DNA of 64,000 nucleotides from Telopea speciosissima (lineage: Eukaryota > Streptophyta > Magnoliopsida > Proteales > Proteaceae): NCBI RefSeq assembly GCF_018873765.1, contig NC_057921.1, positions 65,709,557 to 65,773,556 of the forward strand, written 5' to 3'. The notes under the pieces were generated by a model. That model was not told the origin of the DNA and searched no databases. It saw only the letters and a list, made by a program, of their open reading frames with translations. The position numbers and the translations under genes were made by a program. Positions 49,731 through 60,800 of this stretch are shown in pieces; position 1 is the stretch's first letter; each line of letters begins with the position of its first letter.

Positions 49731-50859
49731 GGAAAATTTATGAAACACCCCCTGCAAATGGGTCGAAAAATAGATCACCCCCTGAAATTTGAAAATACTC
49801 AGATCACCCCCTGTATTTGAGCCCAATACTCAAATTACACCCTACCGTTAGTTAAGTGATGAAGTCAGCTAGTTAAATTTTTTGAAAACCCTAAACTACC
49901 CTTTGGTTAATGTGAAGTTACTTTTTACCCTTGGATCTAAAAACCCCAATTTTTTTTAAGTTTATACGGATGAGGGGAATCAAAGGGGAATATTCCCTCT
50001 TCTTCCCCAAATCAACAGAAAGACAAATGAAACCCTTAGGATTCTGCCTCAAGGAAACGCCATTAATGGCGGCCAAAACATAATGACGGCGGCCCAATAA
50101 TCCCGGCGAAGGGTGGTGATAGGCTAGCGACCAATCGTATGGCTTCAGACGCCGTGAATCTCCGACGATCCTTGCACCTCACGAAGATTCTTGAACTCCA
50201 ACAAAGCTGGACCCAATCATCTCATACGCCATGAACACCTAAAGGAATACAAAATGCACAAACTGAAATCCCTGTTTCTCCCACCACAAAACCCCAAGAC
50301 AAATCAGGAAGTTCGCTTTAGGGGTTCGATTCCACTAACCGAAAAATCAGGGAGAGGATCATTGTTAGAGAAGAGAGAGAGATTTCAAGAGAACACAAAA
50401 AGGAAAGAATTGCAATCTTCAATTTCTGCTTCTGAAAAAAGAAACAGATTTCTCTGCTTCATTGCCATCGATGTTGCCGTCGCGAGTTGAAACCGTAAAA
50501 GGAAAGAGAAATGCACTAACCTGTTTCGCCAAATGTTTACGGAATCGAATCTCAATCTAAAACGAAGAAAGGAACTGAAAACCCCAAAATTTTCCAATGG
50601 AGATCGTTGTCACTTGGTTTTTTTGTTTTTTTTTTCCTTCTCTCTGGCTACTCTTCGGCGAACTTACAGGTGTGAGGAAGAGGATGAAATTAGGTTGAAG
50701 ATGAAGGAAAGGGTAGTATTGTAAATTTAATTCTAATGATTTAGTACAAGGGTAAAATAATCTTTTTACATCAATAACTAACAGCAGACTAACTCCGTTA
50801 GTGTAGAGGGGGTGATTTGAGTTTCGACCCATTTTCAGGGGATGTTTCGTAAATTTCCC
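49731..50859. mobile_element. TIR element with genic-looking interior (possible Pack-MULE)
   Basis: The left end GGAAAATTTATGAAACACCC and the inverted right end GGGAAATTTACGAAACATCC start arms that pair over about 130 bp, including CCCCCTG and CCGTTAGTTA blocks. The interior (about 49990-50720) is richer in GC and has CDS-like stretches on the minus strand, for example FMAYEMIGSSFVGVQESS near 50190-50245. Its source gene is not recognised. No transposase is present. T-rich flanks hide the target duplication. Confidence 0.6.
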
Positions 50860-51329
50860 TTTTTTTATTTTTATTTTTTATGAAAGTGTAATCACATAAA
50901 CCACACACCAATCCCAAAAGGTTAACCGACTTTTAGGACCATGGAATGGCGGATATACACAACACACACCACACGCACACACCCAATGTGGGACTAAACC
51001 GACATCTTGATAATGCACTTTTATTGGTCTTAACTCTTTGCTCCCAAATGAGCTGGCTTTTAAAAACAATAAAAGCATGATAAACTCCCCATCTTGCTAA
51101 TGCACTTTTTATTTTTATGGAAGTATAATCACACAAACTACACACCAATCCCAAAAGGTTAATATTTTGTACTAAGAACATTCCACCCAAAAAAAGTACT
51201 AAGAAAACTTGAATCAACCTGGTGAAAGAAATAAATTTGGGCTCATTAACTTGTAAAATATATAAGAACAAAAAGTTCCATAATGTCTATGCTTAAACTC
51301 TATTGCTCACACTGTTTTTTTTGTTTTGG

Positions 51330-52759
51330 GGTAAATTACATGTACCTCCCCTGAGGTATGACTTAATTACACTTTCACCTAGGAGGTTTCGAAAATTACA
51401 CGTTCCTTTCATGAGGTATGATCTAAGTAACAAAAACATCCCCTCCGTTTACTGTACACGTTAGTTGTTAACAGTAGTAATTTTTAAGTTATGTTATGAC
51501 CAATATACCCTTGATGGGGTAAAATGATGTTAATGCCCTCTTCTTCTTCTTTTACGAACATAAATACCATAATTAAGAAAGGAAAACGATGAAAGAGATG
51601 TGCCACGTGCAAATGGGAAAAACATTTGCTAATGAATCACCACTTGACCTTCTACCTTCTGCAAATATTTTACTTTCAGATTCTGTTTTAGTGGTAGATG
51701 CATCAGTACATCATCTCACACAGGAGAAAATTTTTAGCTGAAAACATAGAATAAAACTCAAAGCTAAACACTGAGAAACAAAAGCATATCGATACATTCA
51801 CAGAAAAATGCGCTATGATATGAAAGCAAGGATGGCATGACAGCAAAACAACACAAATAACTTCAGATCTCAAAAATGGGGAAATGGAGTAAAAATAGCA
51901 GGCAAAGAGAGGAAGACCTACCTCTTTCAAGTGATTCTTGCAATGATTGCAGCGAAATAATTGAATCAACCAAAGGTTCCCGATCTGTTGTGGGTCCCCC
52001 ATTTTCTTTGCCATAATCTTCATGGGACCGCATCTCACTTACATGGGCTTCATCGCCGTTCTCTCCATCATAATTACATGACTTCTCACTCTGTGTACCA
52101 TTACTAATCCCACAAAAGCTTTTCATCGGCGCAAAGAGGACATTGGAGCTTCTGGAGTCGGATTCCAGGCTGGAATACGAATTTTCCTTCTCAATTTTAA
52201 ACATTTTTGCTCTAGACTTCTTACTGGTATCAATCCTACTTTTCCCCTGTTGAACCTTCTGAGCAACACTAGCTGAAATCTTCCCACTCAAATTCTTGAT
52301 CTTGCATTTGTCTCACGAGATGGAAGCTCCCATTAATACGGGCACATTGTACCTAAATGTAGGCTGCAGTCTGGTTTCATAATCCTAAAAGGGATTCTCC
52401 CTTGTATCATGGTCGCTGTCCACTTTCACGGGTATCTGACGCCGGCATTGCAGTTGCCGGAGCATGGCAATCCTTCGCCAGTAACATCCAGACCGCCGAC
52501 CCTCTGGTTTGGCCGCTGCTAAAGGCGACAGTGGGGTTTTGTAACCTTAAAATGGGTTTAGGGTTTTAGGTTTTGGGGAAACGATTTGGGGAAGATGAAG
52601 GTCATTTTGGTTCATTAATTAACGTTTTTATGTGTACGGTTAACAGAGTGGATGTTTTAATTACGTAGGTCATACCTAAGGGGAGGAACGTGTAATTTCC
52701 CAAAACTCATGGTGAAAGTGTAATTAGGTCATCCTCAGTGGAAGTATATGTAATTTACC
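51330..52759. mobile_element. TIR element enclosing a captured gene fragment (Pack-MULE-like)
   Basis: The left end GGTAAATTACATGTACCTCC and the inverted right end GGTAAATTACATATACTTCC open arms of roughly 100 bp that share TTAATTACACTTTCACC-like and TTACACGTTCCT blocks. The element is 1.43 kb long. The interior holds 570 bp of decayed coding sequence on the minus strand (51922-52495). Termini resemble in style those at 47851 and 49731, suggesting related families. Confidence 0.7.
51922..52495 (-). pseudogene. Captured, decayed exon of an unidentified gene
   Basis: One frame stays coherent from about 52495 to a donor at 51922|GTAGGT. It starts near WRRIAMLRQLQCRRQIPVKV, passes YETRLQPTFRYNVPVLMGA and [20 protein letters not shown], and ends at [16 protein letters not shown]. 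It is broken by TAG at 52385-52387 and TGA at 52313-52315; the second could be a CGA to TGA change. The protein is hydrophilic, rich in Ser, Lys and Glu, with no domain I can name. Confidence 0.6.
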
Positions 52760-52810
52760 TTTTTTTAAAAGACAAGTGAACTAATAATTTAGCAGCATCA
52801 ATTTGAGAGA

Positions 52811-53085
52811 TTTTGATATGTTTCGATAGGAATTAAAATCCTCTGCAGTACTGGCGGGGCGGCGATGCACATCCGATGGCACAACAGAGGCCAGGTGGCA
52901 AGATTTTGATATGCTTCAATAGGAATTAAAATCCTCTGCAGTACTGGCGGGGTGGCGGGGCACATCCGGCGGCACAGCAGAGGCCATGTGTGCCACCTGG
53001 CCTCTGTTGTGCCATCGGCCCACACATGGCCTCTGCTGTGCCATCGGATGTGCATCGCAGCCCCGCCGGTACTGTAGAGGATCCT
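52811..53085. repeat. Compound foldback: two direct copies followed by an inverted copy
   Basis: A ~93-bp unit (TTTTGATATG...CTCTGCAGTACTGGCGG) occurs at about 52811 and again at about 52904. It is followed from about 52989 by an inverted copy ending near CCGCCGGTACTGTAGAGGAT. Within it, GGCCTCTG(T/C)TGTGCCATCGG also repeats. The result is a nested, very GC-rich hairpin. Confidence 0.7.
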
Positions 53086-53324
53086 GGTCCCTTGGATAGG
53101 TCATTTCTCAAATTTGGTGATCATATGAATTTTTCGTCTTGCTTTTTAGTAGATTCGTCTTAAACCAAGACCAACCACATAGTATTTAAAAAATCTGGAT
53201 CAAATCAGTCGATTCCAATCCACCAATCCGACAAGGCCAAAACTAGGGTTATGACAGTTTTTTGCTGATTGGATCGAAATCGGTCGAGACCGATCCGACT
53301 ACCGATTATGAATCCGATCTTTAC

Positions 53325-53846
53325 TAAGGGTGCAAGTTTGGGCCCTGAGCCTGAACAGGGCCTGGGCTGAGATATCTTGGCCCTGAGAGTGGGTTAGGGT
53401 TGGAAATTTCTAACCCTGAGTCAGGGTCAGGTCAGGGTTGAGGCCTCAGGCAGAGCCTGGCCTAGCCCGGCCCGACCCTGTTTTAAGTTATACTATAAAA
53501 TATATATTGATATAGTATATAAATTATAAACTGTATATGTCATCCACATTTTGTTATATAATATATTATATATAAAGATAATAAGTGATATAAACATTTT
53601 ATTATGGTGTTATTTTAAGTAATTGATAATTTTCTCCCCGGTTCAGTGAAGCCCATGCATCTCACTTCTCCCTCCCCATGATCAGGGTCAATCAGGATCA
53701 GTCCAGCCCGACCCTGCGGGCGGATCAAGATTGGGTTTTTCAGGTCTTGAGTCAGGGTCAAGTCAGGCCTGGACCCAACTATGGAGACTCAGGATTGGAC
53801 TAGGATTTTATAAAGCCTGACCCAACCCGACCCTCTTGCACCCCTA
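53325..53846. mobile_element. hAT-type element with perfect 8-bp target duplication
   Basis: Termini TAAGGGTGCAAG and CTTGCACCCCTA are inverted copies with one mismatch. Flanking ATCTTTAC at 53317-53324 and 53847-53854 is identical, the 8-bp duplication of the hAT superfamily. The 522-bp interior is made of CAGGGTCAGG-like subterminal repeats and an AT-rich core, without a transposase. It lies about 1 kb upstream of the ATX-type gene. Confidence 0.88.
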
Positions 53847-54194
53847 ATCTTTACAACTCTTAAGATGGCGGCCACAGGTTACTCATTATTTGATATGTTC
53901 GATCAGGTCATCAAACATTGACTGGCCGAGCTATTAACTACCTTGGTAGTCTGGTCCTTCTTGGTGGACCTGTAGTTATGTTAACGATATGTGGGATCCA
54001 TTTAATCTGCCACGTGGCTGGTATGCTGACCTAGATTTTCTGGTATGTGAGAATTTTAGGATGAAGATTCCAAACTCTGAATCTGTAGTGGCCATATAGA
54101 TCCTATACAGATGTCTAGCGATGTAAATTAGTACGTTACCAACGTTTAAAATTGAGACACGTCATCATTTGTTTGTTCCAGTTTTTTGTTTTTT

Positions 54195-54873
54195 GTTTTT
54201 TTGGCGGTATAACCTTCCCGAGTTCCCGATTCCACGTTCCCGCTTCTGTCTCCCTCGCATTTTTCAGTATTTTTTTGGATTTGGATTAGGAGTTTGGAGC
54301 CAAAAAGAACCAATCTTAGTAAGGACGCAAACACTTATTAATATGTCCCTTTTAATATTTTGTTATAATTATTGTTTCCTTTAAATAAATATACGTAATT
54401 CCGTATTTCTCCCTCGACGAAGAGGCCGTTGGAAGCTCGTGATACAGATCCCATAATCCTTCAATCTCTCGAATTTCGTCTCTGCAAATTCGTGTCATTA
54501 TCTTGAAATCTTTTATTTTTGTTGTTTATCCCATCGAAATTACTCGTTTCACTCGCTCGTTGATCTGTTCCCTCCAACATCGGAATTCTTTTAGTTGGGA
54601 AATCTTTTTGTTTTCTCCACTCGAGTTTGAAGACGTTCGATTCTTTCTTTGAATTTAGGGCTTTTGCCGCGATATTAGATTTTATTTGGAGTTTATATTC
54701 GCTTCGGAAGCAGATTTGCGTTTTCGGTGTCGAAGGAGGAGGTTTCTGAAGGATAAAAACCATATCGTAGGATGCCGAATTCCGACGGAGTTTGATTCGA
54801 TCCCTTAATTCAAGGGGTTTCCGCGGAATTAGGTTTCTTATCGAAATCGAGAGAGGAAATTGTTAAAGGACGG
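54195..54873 (+). promoter_or_regulatory. Probable promoter and leader of the ATX-type gene
   Basis: The region between the hAT element and the start codon has an E2F-like site, TTTGGCGG, at about 54200-54207 and an AT-rich TTAAATAAATA tract near 54381 that could serve as TATA. The sequence from about 54410 to 54873 is CT/TC-rich and probably untranslated leader. None of this is proved. An E2F link would fit a chromatin gene active in dividing cells. Confidence 0.3.
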
Positions 54874-57800
54874 ATGATTATTAAAAAGAAATTGAAATCC
54901 AAAATGCCTACTCTCAAGCGATGCAAAGTAGGAGAACCAGGTTGTGAAGACGACGATAGTCCAGGGATTACAAAGAAAAAGAAGACGAATGGGTATTGCC
55001 CGCTTGATCTGCTTGGCGAGGTCGCCGCCGGTAGAATTCCGTTAAGTGGTTTTGGATTACGTCGAGGGTTTGGTGATGATTGCGAGGAATTAAGCAATGT
55101 GGCAGCTTCTTGGTGCTCCGAAGTCTCTTACTGCCCCGGCGAGGTGGAGTCTGAACCAAGGAGACGAGACGGTTGGAAAGTGAAAAATCACACTGCAGAG
55201 GCTTTCCGTTCACCACTAGTCAAAACGTCTCGAGGACGCGTTCGGGTACTCCCTTCTCGTTTCAATGACTCGGTTCTCGATCCGTGGAAGAAAGAGAAGA
55301 CTAAACTCGTTGCTCCAGAACGCAACTTCACTACTGAAACAGCATTCTGCAAAAAGGAGAAGTTCAACTGTAAAATTCCAAAATTTGATTATCGGATCAC
55401 CAAGAAACTACGCAAGGAGGATAAATTCACGTGGCAAAGCGCCAAATGTACTCCGTTGTACAGAGAAGAAGATGAAGATGAAGAAAACGAAGAAGAAGAA
55501 GTGGGAAATATGGGGTTGAAGAGTTTTGAAATTAGGAAGTATTCTAGCTCACGTAGCTCGCTTACATCTCTTCACGAGCAGATGACCGAAGTTGCTAAGT
55601 CTCCATCCTTGGTAGAAGTTGAAGAGCCCTTCAGAACTTTTGACCTGACATGCACAGATAGGTCGTTGAAGGAGAACAATGAGAAGCGGAAAGGTTTCTA
55701 CCGGCCGGAGGACTTTGTTCTGGGTGATATAGTTTGGGCAAAATCCGGAAAGAGGTATCCTGCATGGCCTGCCATAGTCATTGATCCGATGTTGCAAGCT
55801 CCTGAAAGAGTATTGAATTCCTGCGTTGCGGGAGCAATTTGTGTAATGTTCTTCGGATACTCTGGAAACGGAAAAGAGAGGGTAACTTTGAATCCTCCTT
55901 CGCTCTCTCCATTTATTTTCTGTGTTTGCTCGGCTTTATTTATTGCCAGGATTCGTTCATTAAGATTCAGTAGTAATGAGTAAATTTTTTAGTATCAGAA
56001 TTTCATTCCTTATGATTTTCTGTGACTGGTGATGAGCAGGACTACGCATGGGTAAAGCATGGGATGATTTTTCCATTTTTAGATTATCTTGACAGGTTTG
56101 TATAAATAAGACTTTTGTTACTTTGGACTTACATTGCAATTAAGAAAGCTCTTTTAAGGGTAAATTTTGGTTCTTTCAGATTTCAGGGGCAGACCCAGTT
56201 GCACAAGAGCAAGCCCAGTGATTTCCGGATGGCTATAGAAGAGGCATTTTTGGCCGAACATGGTTTTATGGACATGTTGACAGATGAGGTGAACACAGTG
56301 GCTGGGCTGTCAGATTACCATCAGTCTATTCCTAGAGGTGCCCAAGAGGCCACTGATTCAAATCAGCAGCAGGAATGTAACTCTCAGAACAAGGCAAGTT
56401 GTCTTGTGTTCCAGTCCCTTCTCTCTCATCTTGTAATTGGGGTCGTGACATTAGCATCAAAGCTCCATTATAATAATCAGATCGTTTTGTTTTCTTATCA
56501 TGCCATATTTTCCTTTTTTCAAGTATAACCGAAAGTAATAATCCAAATATGAATGTAAAAATTCTAAAATTTGTATGAAACTGCAGGTGGTGGACACAAT
56601 ACATATATGACCACATACACTGGTATAGTTTAGTGCATGGTTCTACCTTCGAAAGTGATGGGAGGAGTTCAAGGGGAAAATGGGGTTTTAAGAACTTTGA
56701 AGAACTATAAGTGCACCTTTTAAGAACTTTGAACAACTCACATATGTGTTTTTAGTAGATCATAGGGGATGCTGGCAGCATTATCATAGCTACTACAGGG
56801 AACTATGTCTGTTTGTCAAAAACCTTTGGAAAACTGTAATTTACCTTATATTTTGATTATTTATTTGAAGCATTTTATTCGTAGGGTGCATTATGGCATT
56901 TCATTAATTTGATTGTTTGTGCGTGGCATGTGCGTGTCTTCATAATTCGGTGCATAAAATTTGGCTAGTACACATTTTTATACTTATCCAGTTTATTTCC
57001 TTTTCAGGATGTGCTTGAGAAGAAAGGCTTACGACTGTGTGATGGTTGTGGGTTGAGCCTACCCAAAACTACAAAGAAGATGAAGAGTTCTAGTCTGAAG
57101 TCCCAGTTTTTATGCAAACATTGTACTACGGTTTGTATAACATGTCTTAATTTAGGTGATATAATTTAATTTTGTGTTCCAATGGTGGCTTGTAATTTCC
57201 TAAAGTTTTGCCTTATTTCCTGGTAAAATCTACTCATATGCAGTTACAAAAATCAAAACAATATTGTGGCATATGCAAGAAGATTTGGCATCACTCTGAT
57301 GGTGGGAGTTGGGTGAGACAATTTACAATCTAACAAGCCCTCTCTCTCTCTCTCTCTTCATCAACCAGTATAAAGATTATTAAATAATTTGTTGTTTGTA
57401 CTTCCTCATTGAATTAGGTTCGCTGTGATGGATGTAAAGTTTGGGTTCATGCAGAGTGTGACAAAATTTCCGGCAACCTTTTCAAGGTTTGGATATTATT
57501 AATCTTATTTAACTATCTTCCTTGGTTTATTTGGAGACGTCTATCTTTCTTAAGTCTGAAGGATGAGGTTACTGATTTTAGTTATTTTATATCAAAGGAT
57601 CTTGAAGACTCTGACTATTACTGTCCCGATTGCAAAGCAAAGTTTAACTTTGAGTTATCAGATTCAGAAAAATGTCAGGCAAAACAAAGGTTCCTCTCAA
57701 ACTCTTGTTGAATGTTTCCCTTTTTATTTTCTGTTCGTAAGGATCTTACAATTTTTGGGACAGGTCTAACAAAAACCCTGGGCAATTACTGCTTCCGGAC

Positions 57801-60800
57801 AAGATAACTGTTGTGTGCAATGGCATGGAAGGGACATATGTTCCAAGTCTTCATTTGTAAGTGTTGGCTACTTTATAACCGCTTTCTCTTTCTCTCTCAC
57901 ACACTTTTTTTTTTTAAAATTGCAGAAGGCTGTGCATAAATGTTCAATGCTGTTTGTCTTTTTCTGATAAGTATCACTCAGTGTTGTTCATTTCCACTGA
58001 CAAACAATTTCATCTAGTATTTTCACTAAACAACTGATGCTTAAAAACTTTTGGAAGATCAATATCATTTGCCTGAGTGTCTCACTGTGAAAGATTAAAA
58101 AATGAAAACAACAGCAGATGTGAATCACCCGTTGAGATCTCTTATTTATGCCCCAAAAAAGTGATGGAATCTCTGTGTTTTGTATCTGTCTATCTATCTG
58201 TGTCTGTGTCTGTTCTTGGTATATTGTTTCTCCCTATATTAATTAATAAAAAAAGGGTACCCAGTGCACGAGGCTCCCACCATTGCGGGGTCTTGAGAGG
58301 GTCATAATGAACGCAGCCTTACCCCTGCTTTCGCTGAGAGTTTGTTTCCAGACTTGAACCTGTGAGGTTGCACCATGGGCCGCCCTCTTACTGTTGCATC
58401 CTATATTAATTGATACAAAGTTCTATAACAGAGAGCTTCTTTTTGGGTTTGTGTGGTCTTTAAGTATTTTTCATGGACCTTTTATATGGCATAATGTAAC
58501 TTGAAGCATTCTTCACTTCCTCACTTGTTGATGGCATCTCAATAAATAAAGAATATACCTCCTGAGCTGATTTGCCAAGGATGACCAAAGTTGAATAATC
58601 ATGGTTCTCTATTGTTTATATCCTGCTTTTGACGTATCAGGTACGAGCTCTAATAATCTGGTTGTCCTTTTTAGTGTATGGCTACATAAAGAATCCAATG
58701 ATTCATTGTATTGATAGTGCTCTTTTTTCTTCCCCCCTCCTTCCCATGGAGGTAGTGTGACTTCAAGTTATAAAATAGCTAATAGGGCATACCCAGTGCA
58801 TGAGGCTCCCACCACTACGGGGTCTGGGGAGGGTCATAATGTACACAGCCTTACCCCCGCTTCACGGAGAGACTGTTTCTTGACTTGACCCTGCAACCAC
58901 TAGGTCGCAATGGAGCAAGCTTACCGTTGCAGCGAGGTCCGCCCTATAGTCTGACTTTAAGTTATGCTAAAAGCATATGAGACCCGGAGAACATGAACCT
59001 AAGAATTTTTCTTCTTTGTCTTCTGCTTGATTTTCTTGTACAGTGTACTTGGAAGGTTCCATGGACTAGTTTCCATTTTGTCTTTGTCTTCTATGTAATG
59101 TAGTACTGAATTTGAGTGATCAAAACAGTACCAAGCAGGATCTTTCCACAGAGAAATCAAATAGAACAATATCAGTTGGTTAGATAACCACCAAACTCAA
59201 GTTGAGTTTACCAAACAAGGACTAGAACAACTGCTGAAAATATGAAATCAATCCAATGGCTAGATCAGCAAATATGGGGGAATCCTAGTACTACTAGGAA
59301 AAGGGCAAAACAGTAATTTCAGCTGTTAAACAGAGAACATAATTTAGCGTTTGAACTTCCAATCGATTCTGCATATGATTCTGATATCAGTAAATAAAAT
59401 AGAACAGCAAATCATAAACAACATTAGTAATATCAGGGTATAGAAGAAACAAAGGCAGAATTGGAAAACAGAGATAATTCCAGTTCAAATGGTCAGAATC
59501 TTGCCAAAATTGAATCGAGTTCTTCTTTGGATTGAAGAACATTAGGTCAAAATATGGATAGATTCTAACAGTTGAATTCTTCTATTCAGAATTATGGAAA
59601 AAAATCCTTGCATATGAATTCTGAGTAGAATAGAAATTGCAGAAAATTTCAGAGGTCAACTTACTTGTTAATGGCAGAATAATAAGTAGAAGAATAAATC
59701 CAGCGATAGAACAATCCACCCGGGCTTCACACCAAAGCTTTTCATAAATCAAAATTCATGACAATGTTGGACCACTTACAAACTTCTATAGAAAACTCAA
59801 AAACTAGACTCAAACACTAAAAAGGAAAGGTCTAACCTGATCCTTAACTAATTAGGTAACCTAAACTTACTAGAAAACTGAAATAATAAAGAGAACTAGA
59901 CTCAAAATAGGACCGGACTTATAGATCCTAATCCAGCCCAACACACTTAATAACAATTAAAATAAAGAAATAAAGTCGCTTAACGAATTTTGTATGCCTA
60001 GCCTCTACCCATATTATAGGACCATTAAAGTGGCCCATTCCAAAGAAAATCCATGGGATCAAAGGCTTGACATGTATAGAACCCAACCCAAGGCTTATTT
60101 CTAATAGAGGAAGCCCCATTCTATGTTTAATCTGCATCGCTATGCTTAAACTTCCAATTTTTAAGTAATAATAATGGTACACCTGGGTTGTCACTTTCCT
60201 TGGCTCTATTTTTGTCTGGTCCCATCAAATCTTAGTCTTTTTTTTTTTGACAATTCAGGAATAAAATTTTCTCCCCCTGAAAGAACTTTTCTGACAGTTT
60301 TTCTTGTTTGATTTCTGTTTCAGAGTGGTGTGTGGGTGCGGGTCATGTGGACCAGAGAAGCGATCACTTAGTGATTGGGAGCGACATACAGGTTCCAAAA
60401 AGAAAAACTGGAAGACAAGTGTTAAAGTGAAAGGTTCAATGCTACCACTGGAACAATGGGTTTGTACTTGAAGTGGATCTTGTTATTTTTAGCATCCTAC
60501 TAGATTCTCTTCTCTTTACTTCAGCATTTCTACTTTTAGATAATTTTACACAAACAATTAGGCAATTAGCTTCTTGCAACTGATAATTGTAACACATGAA
60601 CATCGTTTAAAAATTTAATATTTAAATTCATTTTTGTTCAAATTTGATGGACAACATTTATGATATTTTCCTTTGATTTTATTCCTGTATGGTACTTCTG
60701 TGCTCCATTGGTCAAAGTCCATGTTAGATAAGCTACTTATTCTTCTTCCCTTTTCTTTGGGGGGGGGGGGGGGAGGGAAGGATGGTGGGGGTGGAGGAGT

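Noticed and set aside
50385..50832. Overlapping open frames on both strands as genes
   Set aside because: They lie inside a TIR element, have no domain and are not supported by splice structure; treated as part of a captured fragment.
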